From the NCBI GenBank assembly GCA_035405645.1, contig DAONJL010000002.1, positions 1 to 64,000 of the forward strand: a DNA stretch of 64,000 bases, read 5' to 3'. The notes below the pieces were generated by a model. That model saw only the letters and a list, made by a program, of their open reading frames with translations, made no database searches and was not told where the DNA came from. Position numbers and translations under genes: made by a program. This document shows positions 56,726-64,000 of the stretch, piece by piece. Origin of the DNA: DAONJL01 sp035405645 [NCBI: bacterium]. Lineage in GTDB: Bacteria; JAGOBX01; DAONJL01. The first letter of the stretch is position 1, and every line of letters begins with the position of its first letter.

Positions 56726-57931
56726 ATGGAAAACTATATATCATTAAAAATCAAAAATTATATTTCAAAATCATCCTGGATAAGGAAGATGTTTGAAAAT
56801 GGTCGAGAATTAAAATTAAAATATGGTGAAGAAAATGTATTTGATTTTAGTTTAGGAAATCCAGATGTAGCGCCACCAAAAAAATTTTTTGATATATATT
56901 CTAAAATAACACAAAATACAAAAACATCAGACCATTCATATATGCCAAATGCAGGATATATCTCAACCCGCGAAAAATTAGCAAATTATTTATCAAAAAT
57001 ATATAATAAAAAAATAAGTGCAAATAATTTAATTTTAACAAGTGGTGCAGCAGGAGCAATAAATATAGCATTAAAGAGTATATTAAATCCAGAAGATGAA
57101 ATTATTATTATTTCTCCTTTTTTTCCTGAATATATATTTTATATTGATAATCATAATGGTCAACCTATTATAGTTGACTCAGATGAAAACTTTGATTTGA
57201 ATATTGAAAATATAGAAAAAAAAATAACACAAAAAACAAAAGGAATAATAATAAATTCGCCAAATAATCCAACTGGTAAAGTATATTCAAAAAATAAATT
57301 ATCTGACTTATCAAAATTATTAGAAAAATATGAAAAAAAATATAATCATCCAATATATATTATTTCTGATGAACCATATAGAAATATTGTATATGATAAA
57401 ATTGAAATTCCATCATTATTAGAATTACATCCAAATACAATAATAGCAAATTCATATTCAAAAGAATTATCAATACCTGGTGAACGAATAGGTTATGCAT
57501 TAATAAATCCTGATTGTGCAGGTAAAGATATATTATTTGATGCTTTGGTTTTATGTAATCGTATTTGTGGCTTTGTTAATGCACCCGCAACAATACAGCG
57601 TGTTTTAGAAAAACTAATTGAAGATTATGAAGCTGTAAATATAAAATTATATGAAGTGCGAAGAAATAAAATTTGTGATATGCTAAAAGAAATTGGTTAT
57701 GAACTTACAAAACCAGCAGGAGCATTCTATTTATTTCCTAAATCACCAATTGAAGATGATATTGAATTTATAAATATTTTACTAAAAGAAAATGTGCTTT
57801 GTGTCCCTGGCAGTGGATTTGGTAGAAAAGGTTATTTTCGTATTGCTTATTGTGTGGATGAAAAAATAATTGAAAAATCTTATAATGGCTTTAAAAATGC
57901 CTTTTTATCAGCAAAAAATAAAAATGGTTAA
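56726..57931 (+). CDS. PLP-dependent aminotransferase, class I/II
   Basis: The 401-residue fold type I aminotransferase has the SLGNPDVAPP N-terminal segment and SGAAGAINIAL around the phosphate site. INSPNNPTGKVY is the substrate-side loop and ISDEPYRNIVYD holds the PLP Asp. The internal aldimine lysine is in NSYSKELSIPGERIGY. Length and motifs fit the aspartate/aromatic-type family, but the substrate is open. Forty bases separate it from hydA and no promoter is obvious, so it may be read with the hydrogenase genes. Its last 8 bases overlap the next gene. Confidence 0.87.
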   Translation: MENYISLKIKNYISKSSWIRKMFENGRELKLKYGEENVFDFSLGNPDVAPPKKFFDIYSKITQNTKTSDHSYMPNAGYISTREKLANYLSKIYNKKISANNLILTSGAAGAINIALKSILNPEDEIIIISPFFPEYIFYIDNHNGQPIIVDSDENFDLNIENIEKKITQKTKGIIINSPNNPTGKVYSKNKLSDLSKLLEKYEKKYNHPIYIISDEPYRNIVYDKIEIPSLLELHPNTIIANSYSKELSIPGERIGYALINPDCAGKDILFDALVLCNRICGFVNAPATIQRVLEKLIEDYEAVNIKLYEVRRNKICDMLKEIGYELTKPAGAFYLFPKSPIEDDIEFINILLKENVLCVPGSGFGRKGYFRIAYCVDEKIIEKSYNGFKNAFLSAKNKNG

Positions 57932-58823
57932 AAAAAAATTTTTTGTTTTCTTAATTTTATTATTTATTTCAAATTCAGTTTTTCTTCAAGAACAAAAAAA
58001 TGAATATAATGAAAAATTTATTCAATTACTTGATTTTGATGGCGAAGAAGCAAAAAATAAAATATCCCAACTAATTAATGAAGTATATCCATTAACAAAA
58101 GAATTTGATAAAAGTGAAGAAATAACAAATATACCATTTTCACCTGGTGAGGAATTAGTATTTTCTGTTAAATATGAATTTATAAAATTAGCAACAGGAA
58201 TTTTCAGAATATCAAAGAATGAAAAAATAAATAATAGAGAAACAATTTTAATTACTTCTGATGCTTTTACATTACCATTTTATGATTCATTTTATAAAGT
58301 TCGCGATAAAATATTTTCTTATGTTGACGCTAAATCTCTTATTTCATATAAACATATAAAAATACAAAGAGAAGGAAACAAAAAAATAAATGAAGTTGTT
58401 ATTTACGATTATCCTAATAATAAAGTAAAAATATTTTATACAAAATATAGTGACAATGAAAGTAAACATCGCGAAGAAGAAGTAAAAATAGATAAATATG
58501 TTTTTGATCCATTTACAGCATTATATTATTTAAGAACAAAACAATTAGAAGTCAATAAAGTTATTACAATACCTGTCAGTTCATCTGAAGATATTTATGA
58601 TTTACAGGTTCGCGTGCTTAAACGCGAAAAAGTAAAAGTTCCTGCTGGTGAATTTGATTGTTTTATGGTGCGACCTGTTTTACTAAAAGAAGGAATTTTT
58701 TTACATAAAGGCGATATGGATGTATGGCTAACAGCGGATGAATATAAGATACCAGTAAAAATGAAAAGTAAAATTGTAATTGGTTCAATTAAAGCTGATT
58801 TAAAATCATATAAGTTAAAATGA
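57924..58823 (+). CDS. Exported DUF3108 protein
   Basis: The start at ATG 57924 gives a clean signal peptide (VKKKFFVFLILLFISNS, cleavage near residue 20); an earlier in-frame ATG at 57870 lies inside the aminotransferase gene and is not preferred. The 299-residue product has the DUF3108 pattern: FSPGEELVFSVKYEFIK, a KVRDKIFSYVD turn, FDPFTALYYLR, and the VPAGEFDCFMVRP followed by DVWLTADEYKIPVKM end. These proteins sit in the periplasm or outer envelope; no precise function is known. It overlaps the aminotransferase by 8 bases and the SGNH gene by 4 (ATGA). Confidence 0.83.
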   Translation: MVKKKFFVFLILLFISNSVFLQEQKNEYNEKFIQLLDFDGEEAKNKISQLINEVYPLTKEFDKSEEITNIPFSPGEELVFSVKYEFIKLATGIFRISKNEKINNRETILITSDAFTLPFYDSFYKVRDKIFSYVDAKSLISYKHIKIQREGNKKINEVVIYDYPNNKVKIFYTKYSDNESKHREEEVKIDKYVFDPFTALYYLRTKQLEVNKVITIPVSSSEDIYDLQVRVLKREKVKVPAGEFDCFMVRPVLLKEGIFLHKGDMDVWLTADEYKIPVKMKSKIVIGSIKADLKSYKLK

Positions 58824-60004
58824 AAAAAATATTTAAAAAAAATTTTTTATTTTTAATAGTATTATTTTTTTTATTAATATTATCATTAGAAATTATTTCA
58901 TTTATTTGTTGTAAATTTTTAGGAATTGAAAAAAAAAATAAAAATACCCAAAGACATTTATATCATCCCTATCGAGGTCATCAACTAAATCCAGATTATA
59001 AAAGAAAAGATGATACTAATAATGAAAAAATTCATACTTCAAAAGGATTCAGACAATTTGAAGATATTCCTTATGAAAAACCTATTGATGAATACAGAAT
59101 TATTTTTATGGGTGGTTCAGCTGCTTATGGTATAGGTAGTGGTTCACCATATCCTTTTCATACTTCTTTAAAAAATAATGAAACAATAAGTTTTTATATT
59201 GAACAACTATTAAATAAAGATTTAGCACCAGTAATAAATAAAAAAATAAAAGTATTAAATGCTGCTGTTACAGCATATCAAACATTTCAACATTTAATAT
59301 ATATAAATGAAATACTATATAAATACTCACCAGATTTAGTAATTTTTTTTGATGGGAATAATGATTTTTATTTTTGTAATCCTGAATTTAATCACTTTTT
59401 AGATTACCAATATTCTTCAATAAAATTAATTTCTTCTTTTAATAATAAAGATTTAACATTTAGTTTTTATTCATTAACAAATTCTCTCTCAAAATATTCA
59501 TTCTTTTTCACATTATTATCTAAAATTTCACAAAAAATATGGGAACAATCACAACAATTTATAGATAAAACACAAATAATTAAAGAACCAGATTTTTATT
59601 CTAATTATGAAAAAACAGCAATAAATACCTATATTAAAGCATACAAACAAATTGAAACATTAGCAAATATCTATAAATTCAAAATGATAGTTTGCCTTCA
59701 ACCTCAAATAATATTTGAAGACCCAAAACAATTAAATGAATATGATTTAAATAATTATCAAATTACAATTAAAAATTTAAAAAATGACTTAAATGATTTA
59801 TTTCAAATTCGTTCATTTATTTTTAAAGTATTTGATAAATATTTTCCTTCTTTACCTTTTTTAGATTTATCAAAATTAATTGATTCAAAATATAAAGAAA
59901 ATATTTATCTTGATTATTGTCATTTATCACCATTTGGAGCAAAAAAATCAGCTGAAAAAATCTGTAATTATATTATATTAAATAAAAAAAATCTTATTGA
60001 CTAA
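58820..60004 (+). CDS. Membrane-anchored SGNH/GDSL-type hydrolase
   Basis: The 394-residue protein has an N-terminal membrane helix (about 9-33), so the hydrolase faces the periplasm. The SGNH blocks are visible: block I MGGSAAYG with Ser100, block III DGNNDF at about 178-182, and block V DYCHLSPFG with Asp365 and His368. Such enzymes cleave esters, often acetyl groups on sugars or peptidoglycan. Here the DUF3108 gene overlaps its start by ATGA, so the two proteins probably act in the same place. No Tat or lipoprotein signal is apparent. A promoter for the tRNA overlaps its stop. Confidence 0.78.
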   Translation: MKKIFKKNFLFLIVLFFLLILSLEIISFICCKFLGIEKKNKNTQRHLYHPYRGHQLNPDYKRKDDTNNEKIHTSKGFRQFEDIPYEKPIDEYRIIFMGGSAAYGIGSGSPYPFHTSLKNNETISFYIEQLLNKDLAPVINKKIKVLNAAVTAYQTFQHLIYINEILYKYSPDLVIFFDGNNDFYFCNPEFNHFLDYQYSSIKLISSFNNKDLTFSFYSLTNSLSKYSFFFTLLSKISQKIWEQSQQFIDKTQIIKEPDFYSNYEKTAINTYIKAYKQIETLANIYKFKMIVCLQPQIIFEDPKQLNEYDLNNYQITIKNLKNDLNDLFQIRSFIFKVFDKYFPSLPFLDLSKLIDSKYKENIYLDYCHLSPFGAKKSAEKICNYIILNKKNLID

Positions 60005-60025
60005 TTATAATAAAAATTTTAAAAT
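59997..60025 (+). promoter_or_regulatory. Promoter of tRNA-Leu(CAA)
   Basis: TTGACT at 59997-60002, a 17-base spacer and TAAAAT at 60020-60025, placing the start a few bases before the tRNA. The boxes are identical to those of the exported-protein operon. Confidence 0.6.
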
Positions 60026-60046
60026 TTTTAAAATTATTATTAATTC

Positions 60047-60132
60047 GCCGGGATGGCGGAGATGGTAGACGCAGTAGACTCAAAATCTACCGAGCCTTAG
60101 CGCTCATGCGGGTTCAAATCCCGCTCCCGGCA
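60047..60132 (+). tRNA. tRNA-Leu (anticodon CAA)
   Basis: An 86-base class II tRNA. The 7-bp acceptor stem pairs GCCGGGA with TCCCGGC, and the discriminator is A. The anticodon stem GTAGA/TCTAC holds the loop CTCAAAA, giving CAA, which reads UUG. A long variable arm (CGAGCCTTAGCGCTCAT) fits leucine, and the T arm GCGGG-TTCAAAT-CCCGC is perfect. CCA is not encoded. In so AT-rich a genome the UAA-anticodon leucine tRNA should carry more of the load. Confidence 0.95.
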
Positions 60133-60163
60133 GGTAATTAAAAAAGGAGAATTTTTAATAAGA

Positions 60164-61123
60164 ATGAAATTAAAAACACTTTATGAAGAAGCAGTAAAAA
60201 TTGGTATTCAAAATGATTTACGGGGAGAAAAAGAAATAAATCGAATTTTAGAAGAAGAAAAAAAAGAATTTGAAAAATTAAAAGAAGATGAAAAACTTAT
60301 TTTTGATAAAGACAGACTATTTAATCCATATACAGATTCAAGAGTCTTATATGGTGATTTAGAAAAAGACATAAAAAAAGTAATTGTTGGAATTGATATG
60401 GAAGTTCAAGAAGTTTTACTGACCTATATCTTAAATCGTGATAATAATGCAAATATTGATTTAATTATATCACATCATCCAGAAGGTTATGCTTATCCAA
60501 AACTTTATGAAATGCTTAAAATTCAGATTGATTTAATTATTCAAGCAGGTTTAGCGAGCAGTGTTGCAGAAAATATTTTTTCAAAAAGAATATCAGAAGT
60601 TGAGCATAGATTACATTCTGTAAATAGCGAAAGAGCAATTGATGCAGCAAAATTATTAAATATACCATTTATGTGTATTCATACAATTGCTGATAATTGT
60701 GTTACGAAATTTTTAAATATGTTATTTGAAAATAAGAAACCATATAGATTAAAAGAATTAATTGAAATATTAAAAGAAATTCCAGAATATAAAAATTCGA
60801 TAAAAAAAAATATATCACCAAAAATTTTTGTTGGTTCTGATAATAATTTATGTGGTAAAATATTTGTTGATATGACAGGCGGAACAAATGGTTCAAAAGA
60901 TATTTATGAAAAATTAGCTGATAAAGGAATAAGCACAATAGTTGGTATGCACATACCAGAAGACCATATAGAAGCAGTAAAAAAAGCAAATTTGAATGTT
61001 GTAATTGCAGGCCATATTGCAAGTGATAATTTAGGATTAAATTTATTATTTGATGAAATAGAAAAAAAAGAAAAATTAGATTTTGTTTGTGTTTCAGGCT
61101 TTGAACGAATAAAACATTATTAA
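60164..61123 (+). CDS. NIF3-like (DUF34) metal-binding protein
   Basis: The 319-residue protein matches NIF3/NGG1p-interacting-factor-type proteins. IIVGIDME is followed by IISHHPEGYA with the paired His104-His105 metal ligands, then MCIHTIADN. The C-terminal AGHIASDNLGLN segment supplies further ligands. The first 60 residues are a charged helical extension. The family binds two metals, and biochemical proposals range from GTP cyclohydrolase-like activity to metal handling; none is certain. It follows the tRNA by 31 bases with a GGAG site, and the next gene's ATG directly abuts its TAA. Confidence 0.83.
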   Translation: MKLKTLYEEAVKIGIQNDLRGEKEINRILEEEKKEFEKLKEDEKLIFDKDRLFNPYTDSRVLYGDLEKDIKKVIVGIDMEVQEVLLTYILNRDNNANIDLIISHHPEGYAYPKLYEMLKIQIDLIIQAGLASSVAENIFSKRISEVEHRLHSVNSERAIDAAKLLNIPFMCIHTIADNCVTKFLNMLFENKKPYRLKELIEILKEIPEYKNSIKKNISPKIFVGSDNNLCGKIFVDMTGGTNGSKDIYEKLADKGISTIVGMHIPEDHIEAVKKANLNVVIAGHIASDNLGLNLLFDEIEKKEKLDFVCVSGFERIKHY

Positions 61124-62521
61124 ATGAAAAATAAAATTTTTATTTTTATTTTTTTATTATTTCTATTTATAAATTTTATTGAAGCAAAAACATATCTTAA
61201 TGGTTATTATCAGTTTTATACATCGACTTATAGAAATAGTAATCATAAATGGGATATGAATTCACCTGATAATTATTTTCAATTAAAATTTTATTCAAAT
61301 CCATCAGATAAAGCAGAAGTATTCGCACAGTTAGGTTCAGGTGGAATGAATAATAAAGAGGGTGCACGATTAGAAAATGGTCATTTAAAATTTTTTTATG
61401 GAAAAGAAAAAACAGGCTTTGAAGCTTATTTATTCACAATGCAGGATAGATTATGGATGGGACATCATACATTAAATTTTGTTAATGGAAGCAGTGATTA
61501 TGAAGGAATAAGAAGTAAAATCTGGCTTAATGCATTAGATGGGTGGTTTGATTTCGAATTTGTTCTTGCAAATAATAAAAATGATAATGCAGATATACAG
61601 ATATTTCAGTTGCGTAGAAATTTTTTAAAAGATGATAGATTAAAATTAAGTTTCAATGGTGCAAAAAAAATTTGGGGCGATGAAGATGATAAATACAATA
61701 GTTATTATTCTCAATATATTCAATATAAATTATTAAAAGATTTCTTTTTAACTCTTGAAATAAGTAAATCTTATGATCCATCACAAACACCATCTGGTAA
61801 TGATCTGGCTACAAAATTTGAAGCAAGATGGTTAAAATATGAAAATGAAAATTTTGGTGAACTTGGTTATGGTTTTACTTATGAAAATTATGGTAAAAAT
61901 TATCGCTGTTATTTAGGAAGTAATAATTATAATTATATAAATTATTATAATGAAATGTATTATAATTTTCCAATGAAATCAATTACTTTTGTTTTAAAAA
62001 ATAATTATAAAGAAGATGTAGGGCATAATTTTATTGAACGCTGGTTTTATTTTGAAAATTATATAGAATTTATAGAAGGCTATAAATTCAAATTTGCTTA
62101 TGAAACATCAGAAAATAAATGGGGTGATAATTATCCAAAATTATTATTTCAAATTGAAAAAAATATAAAAGAAGTTCAATATAAAGTTCAATATCGACGC
62201 TTAAAAAATTGGGTAACAAAAACAAATAATGATTTATTTGGTCTTGAAAATAAATTCAAATTATACAAAGAAGTTCTGACTTTATATTGGCGTCTTGTTT
62301 TTTTAAAAGATAAAACATTAAATTTCAGAAAAGAAAATATTTTTGCTAATTTACGATATGATTTAGGCTGGGATGCTGAATGTTATTTAGAATATGGTGA
62401 AAGTTGGTATAATGATGGTGATTTAACAAATGATGGTGATTTTATTGGTTCGAATTCTTATGATTATGAACATAGAAAAACAACTGATGTAATTAAATTT
62501 AAATTAAGTATAAATTTTTAG
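61124..62521 (+). CDS. Predicted outer-membrane beta-barrel protein
   Basis: This 465-residue exported protein is of unknown family. A signal peptide of about 21 residues (IFIFIFLLFLFINFIEA) leads into YLNGYYQFYTSTY, and the rest alternates Tyr/Phe/Lys-rich strands with Asn/Asp loops, ending KLSINF with a terminal Phe. This is the profile of a porin-like barrel. It begins immediately after the NIF3-like stop and is followed, 36 bases on, by another exported protein with similar Tyr/Asn-rich strands. The two may form a pair. Substrate unknown. Confidence 0.7.
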   Translation: MKNKIFIFIFLLFLFINFIEAKTYLNGYYQFYTSTYRNSNHKWDMNSPDNYFQLKFYSNPSDKAEVFAQLGSGGMNNKEGARLENGHLKFFYGKEKTGFEAYLFTMQDRLWMGHHTLNFVNGSSDYEGIRSKIWLNALDGWFDFEFVLANNKNDNADIQIFQLRRNFLKDDRLKLSFNGAKKIWGDEDDKYNSYYSQYIQYKLLKDFFLTLEISKSYDPSQTPSGNDLATKFEARWLKYENENFGELGYGFTYENYGKNYRCYLGSNNYNYINYYNEMYYNFPMKSITFVLKNNYKEDVGHNFIERWFYFENYIEFIEGYKFKFAYETSENKWGDNYPKLLFQIEKNIKEVQYKVQYRRLKNWVTKTNNDLFGLENKFKLYKEVLTLYWRLVFLKDKTLNFRKENIFANLRYDLGWDAECYLEYGESWYNDGDLTNDGDFIGSNSYDYEHRKTTDVIKFKLSINF

Positions 62522-62557
62522 TTAGTATTATTCACCTATCAGGAGGAAATTTTATTT

Positions 62558-64000
62558 ATGTTTAAATATATTGTTTATATTTTTCTTTTGTTAACTTTAT
62601 TCTGTGTTATTTGTTTTGGTGGACCACTATCGCCTGAAATTTATCAGGGTGGCGTGTTATTCAAATATGAAGATGAAAGTGCTAATAAAGTTTCTGTTGC
62701 AGGTTCTTTTAATAATTGGAATGCTGATGCAAATCCATTAACACAAAATGAAGATGGAATCTGGGTAACAAAAATTTATCTTCAACCTGGTAATTATGAA
62801 TACAAATTTTTAATAAATGGTAATTGGATGGATGGTGCAAATTTAATTTTAAAAGTTGTTCAGGACGCTGATGGTTCTTTAAAAATACCTGAAATTAAGC
62901 CGCCATCAAATATACCATATTCAGATAAAATTTATATTGATGGTAATTATTTTGTAATAATGGAAAACTATAGAAATCAATATAATAATTATAGATGGTC
63001 AAAACCCCAGCACGATATTGATTTAAATTTCTGGATTACTGTTAAATCAGAAATTGAAGCTTATGCACAATTAAATATAAATAATAGTGATTATGATTAC
63101 CATACAACTCTTGATAAAGCACATTTAACTTTACAAACTGATTATTTTGATGCTGGTTTTTATAAGAATGAACGCATTGTTTATTTTAAAAATTTGCCTG
63201 ATTTATTTGAAGATTTTACGAGACATCGTGATGATAATATTTACTTTTTTAATGAAACACCGGGCTTTGCAAAAATATTTGGAAAAAACTATAATTTATT
63301 CGTTGCAAATAATTTTAAAAAATTAAAAAATTATGGGTTTGATTTGAACTTTATTTTTGCTGATAATAATGTTGGTAAAAATGATATAAACACTTTTCGA
63401 ATAAATTATTCATTAAAAAATTTGTTATTTGGAATAACTTATTTTAATGCAATTTATGATAATGGTATAAATTATAATCCAGGTTCTGGCAACACTGATG
63501 TTTCTACAGATGATATTGATGGTGGATGGCTTGAATATCCAAGAAATAGTGGATATTGGCAAACTTATGATGTATATAGAAATATTGATGGAACAAATTC
63601 AAAAAATAATTTTAGAAGATTAATATTTGATTTTAATTTTGGGATTACAAAAAATTATCTGCTTTATTTTATTTATTCAAGAAATGATAAAAATTCTACA
63701 GGAATTTTTTATGCAGATGGAGTTAATGAATTTGGTCCAAATGGTGCAACTGTTTATAGATATAATTTAGAAGGTGAAAAATTTTCTTCTGATAAATTTA
63801 CTTTTGGTTCTACATTAAATTTTCTTAATAATAAATTAAATTTTGATTTTGCTTATAATATTGAAGATTTTTCTATTACTACAATTGATAATACTGACAC
63901 ACATTATTTAGTAAATATTTCTCCTTTAAAACATGACATAAAAGTTGGTTTCAAACTTAATTTAAAAAAATTTTATTTACACTTTTTAACTAATTTTTCT
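62558..64000 (+). CDS. Exported barrel protein with N-terminal glycogen-binding-type domain (incomplete)
   Basis: AGGAGG at 62541-62546 precedes ATG 62558, and the frame runs off the right edge (481 codons visible, no stop). A signal peptide covers about 1-20. Residues about 31-100 resemble the CBM48/AMPK glycogen-binding fold: VSVAGSFNNWN, PLTQNEDGIWVTKI, then PGNYEYKFLINGNW with the conserved Trp and Lys positions. After a linker (about 105-125) the sequence becomes Tyr/Asn-rich strands (YAQLNIN, FDFNFG, FKLNL) like a membrane barrel. It may bind or import glucans at the surface; that is inference. It follows the other barrel gene with no clear promoter of its own. Confidence 0.78.
   Translation, partial: MFKYIVYIFLLLTLFCVICFGGPLSPEIYQGGVLFKYEDESANKVSVAGSFNNWNADANPLTQNEDGIWVTKIYLQPGNYEYKFLINGNWMDGANLILKVVQDADGSLKIPEIKPPSNIPYSDKIYIDGNYFVIMENYRNQYNNYRWSKPQHDIDLNFWITVKSEIEAYAQLNINNSDYDYHTTLDKAHLTLQTDYFDAGFYKNERIVYFKNLPDLFEDFTRHRDDNIYFFNETPGFAKIFGKNYNLFVANNFKKLKNYGFDLNFIFADNNVGKNDINTFRINYSLKNLLFGITYFNAIYDNGINYNPGSGNTDVSTDDIDGGWLEYPRNSGYWQTYDVYRNIDGTNSKNNFRRLIFDFNFGITKNYLLYFIYSRNDKNSTGIFYADGVNEFGPNGATVYRYNLEGEKFSSDKFTFGSTLNFLNNKLNFDFAYNIEDFSITTIDNTDTHYLVNISPLKHDIKVGFKLNLKKFYLHFLTNFS

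Noticed and set aside
57870-57923. 18-codon extension of the DUF3108 gene
   Set aside because: It overlaps the aminotransferase coding end and would bury the signal peptide.

Overview
The window is one stretch of a very AT-rich bacterial chromosome (by eye well under 30% G+C). Genes are dense, AT-rich promoters of the TTGACA-17-TATAAT type are easy to see, and TGA is used as a stop, so the code is the standard bacterial one. A heptosyltransferase-type GT9 enzyme, several signal-peptide proteins that look like outer-membrane beta-barrels, and a C-terminal tail resembling type IX secretion sorting domains all point to a Gram-negative, two-membrane cell. A Pyrococcus-type sulfhydrogenase, acetate kinase, an acyl-CoA dehydrogenase with EtfB, and an archaeal-type phosphoglycerate mutase point to an anaerobic fermenter from a deep or candidate phylum (WOR-3, Omnitrophota, Elusimicrobiota or FCB-like lineages are possible). 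The phylum cannot be fixed from this window.

Layout. 1-5404 (+): the end of one gene, then a tight housekeeping operon (degenerate thioredoxin protein, RarA, PHP phosphoesterase, NAD(P)HX repair enzyme, 2-hydroxyacid dehydrogenase). 5450-7349 (-): a YARHG-like protein and archaeal-type phosphoglycerate mutase. 7466-13167 (+): adenosylhomocysteinase, a single-domain response regulator, a TraF/FadL-like barrel, a CCA-adding-type enzyme and a GT9. 13203-20956 (-): a probable seven-gene operon read leftwards: acidic repeat membrane protein, class I aldolase/ADH synthase, AckA, Prs, ribosomal protein bL25, AllH-like DUF2877 protein, phenylacetate-CoA ligase family. 21229-26542 (+): a chemoreceptor with a HAMP-like repeat array, a sugar-nucleotide epimerase and a glycosyltransferase. 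26814-32070 (+): acpP-fabF-rnc-radical SAM-acyl-CoA dehydrogenase-etfB. 32389-50027 (+): four exported proteins totalling about 17.6 kb, two of them giants of 2,687 and 2,126 residues, with dockerin-like, cohesin-like, Ig-like, lamin-tail and sorting domains. 50090-52533: a frameshifted EFR1 ferredoxin-flavodoxin and a membrane glycosyltransferase. 52735-60004: a sulfhydrogenase operon with a fused beta-gamma subunit, then an aminotransferase, a DUF3108 protein and an SGNH hydrolase. 60047-64000: tRNA-Leu(CAA), a NIF3-like protein, an outer-membrane protein and an incomplete barrel protein carrying a glycogen-binding-type domain.

How it fits together. The metabolic genes suggest H2 and NAD(P)H balancing by the sulfhydrogenase, substrate-level ATP from acetate kinase, and flavin-based electron transfer by the dehydrogenase/Etf pair. 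The giant secreted proteins form one surface system, apparently modular and perhaps held together by cohesin-dockerin-like contacts. They are the most unusual content here, together with the chemoreceptor array, the ENIDDLL repeat protein, the HydB-HydG fusion and the poly-A frameshift gene.
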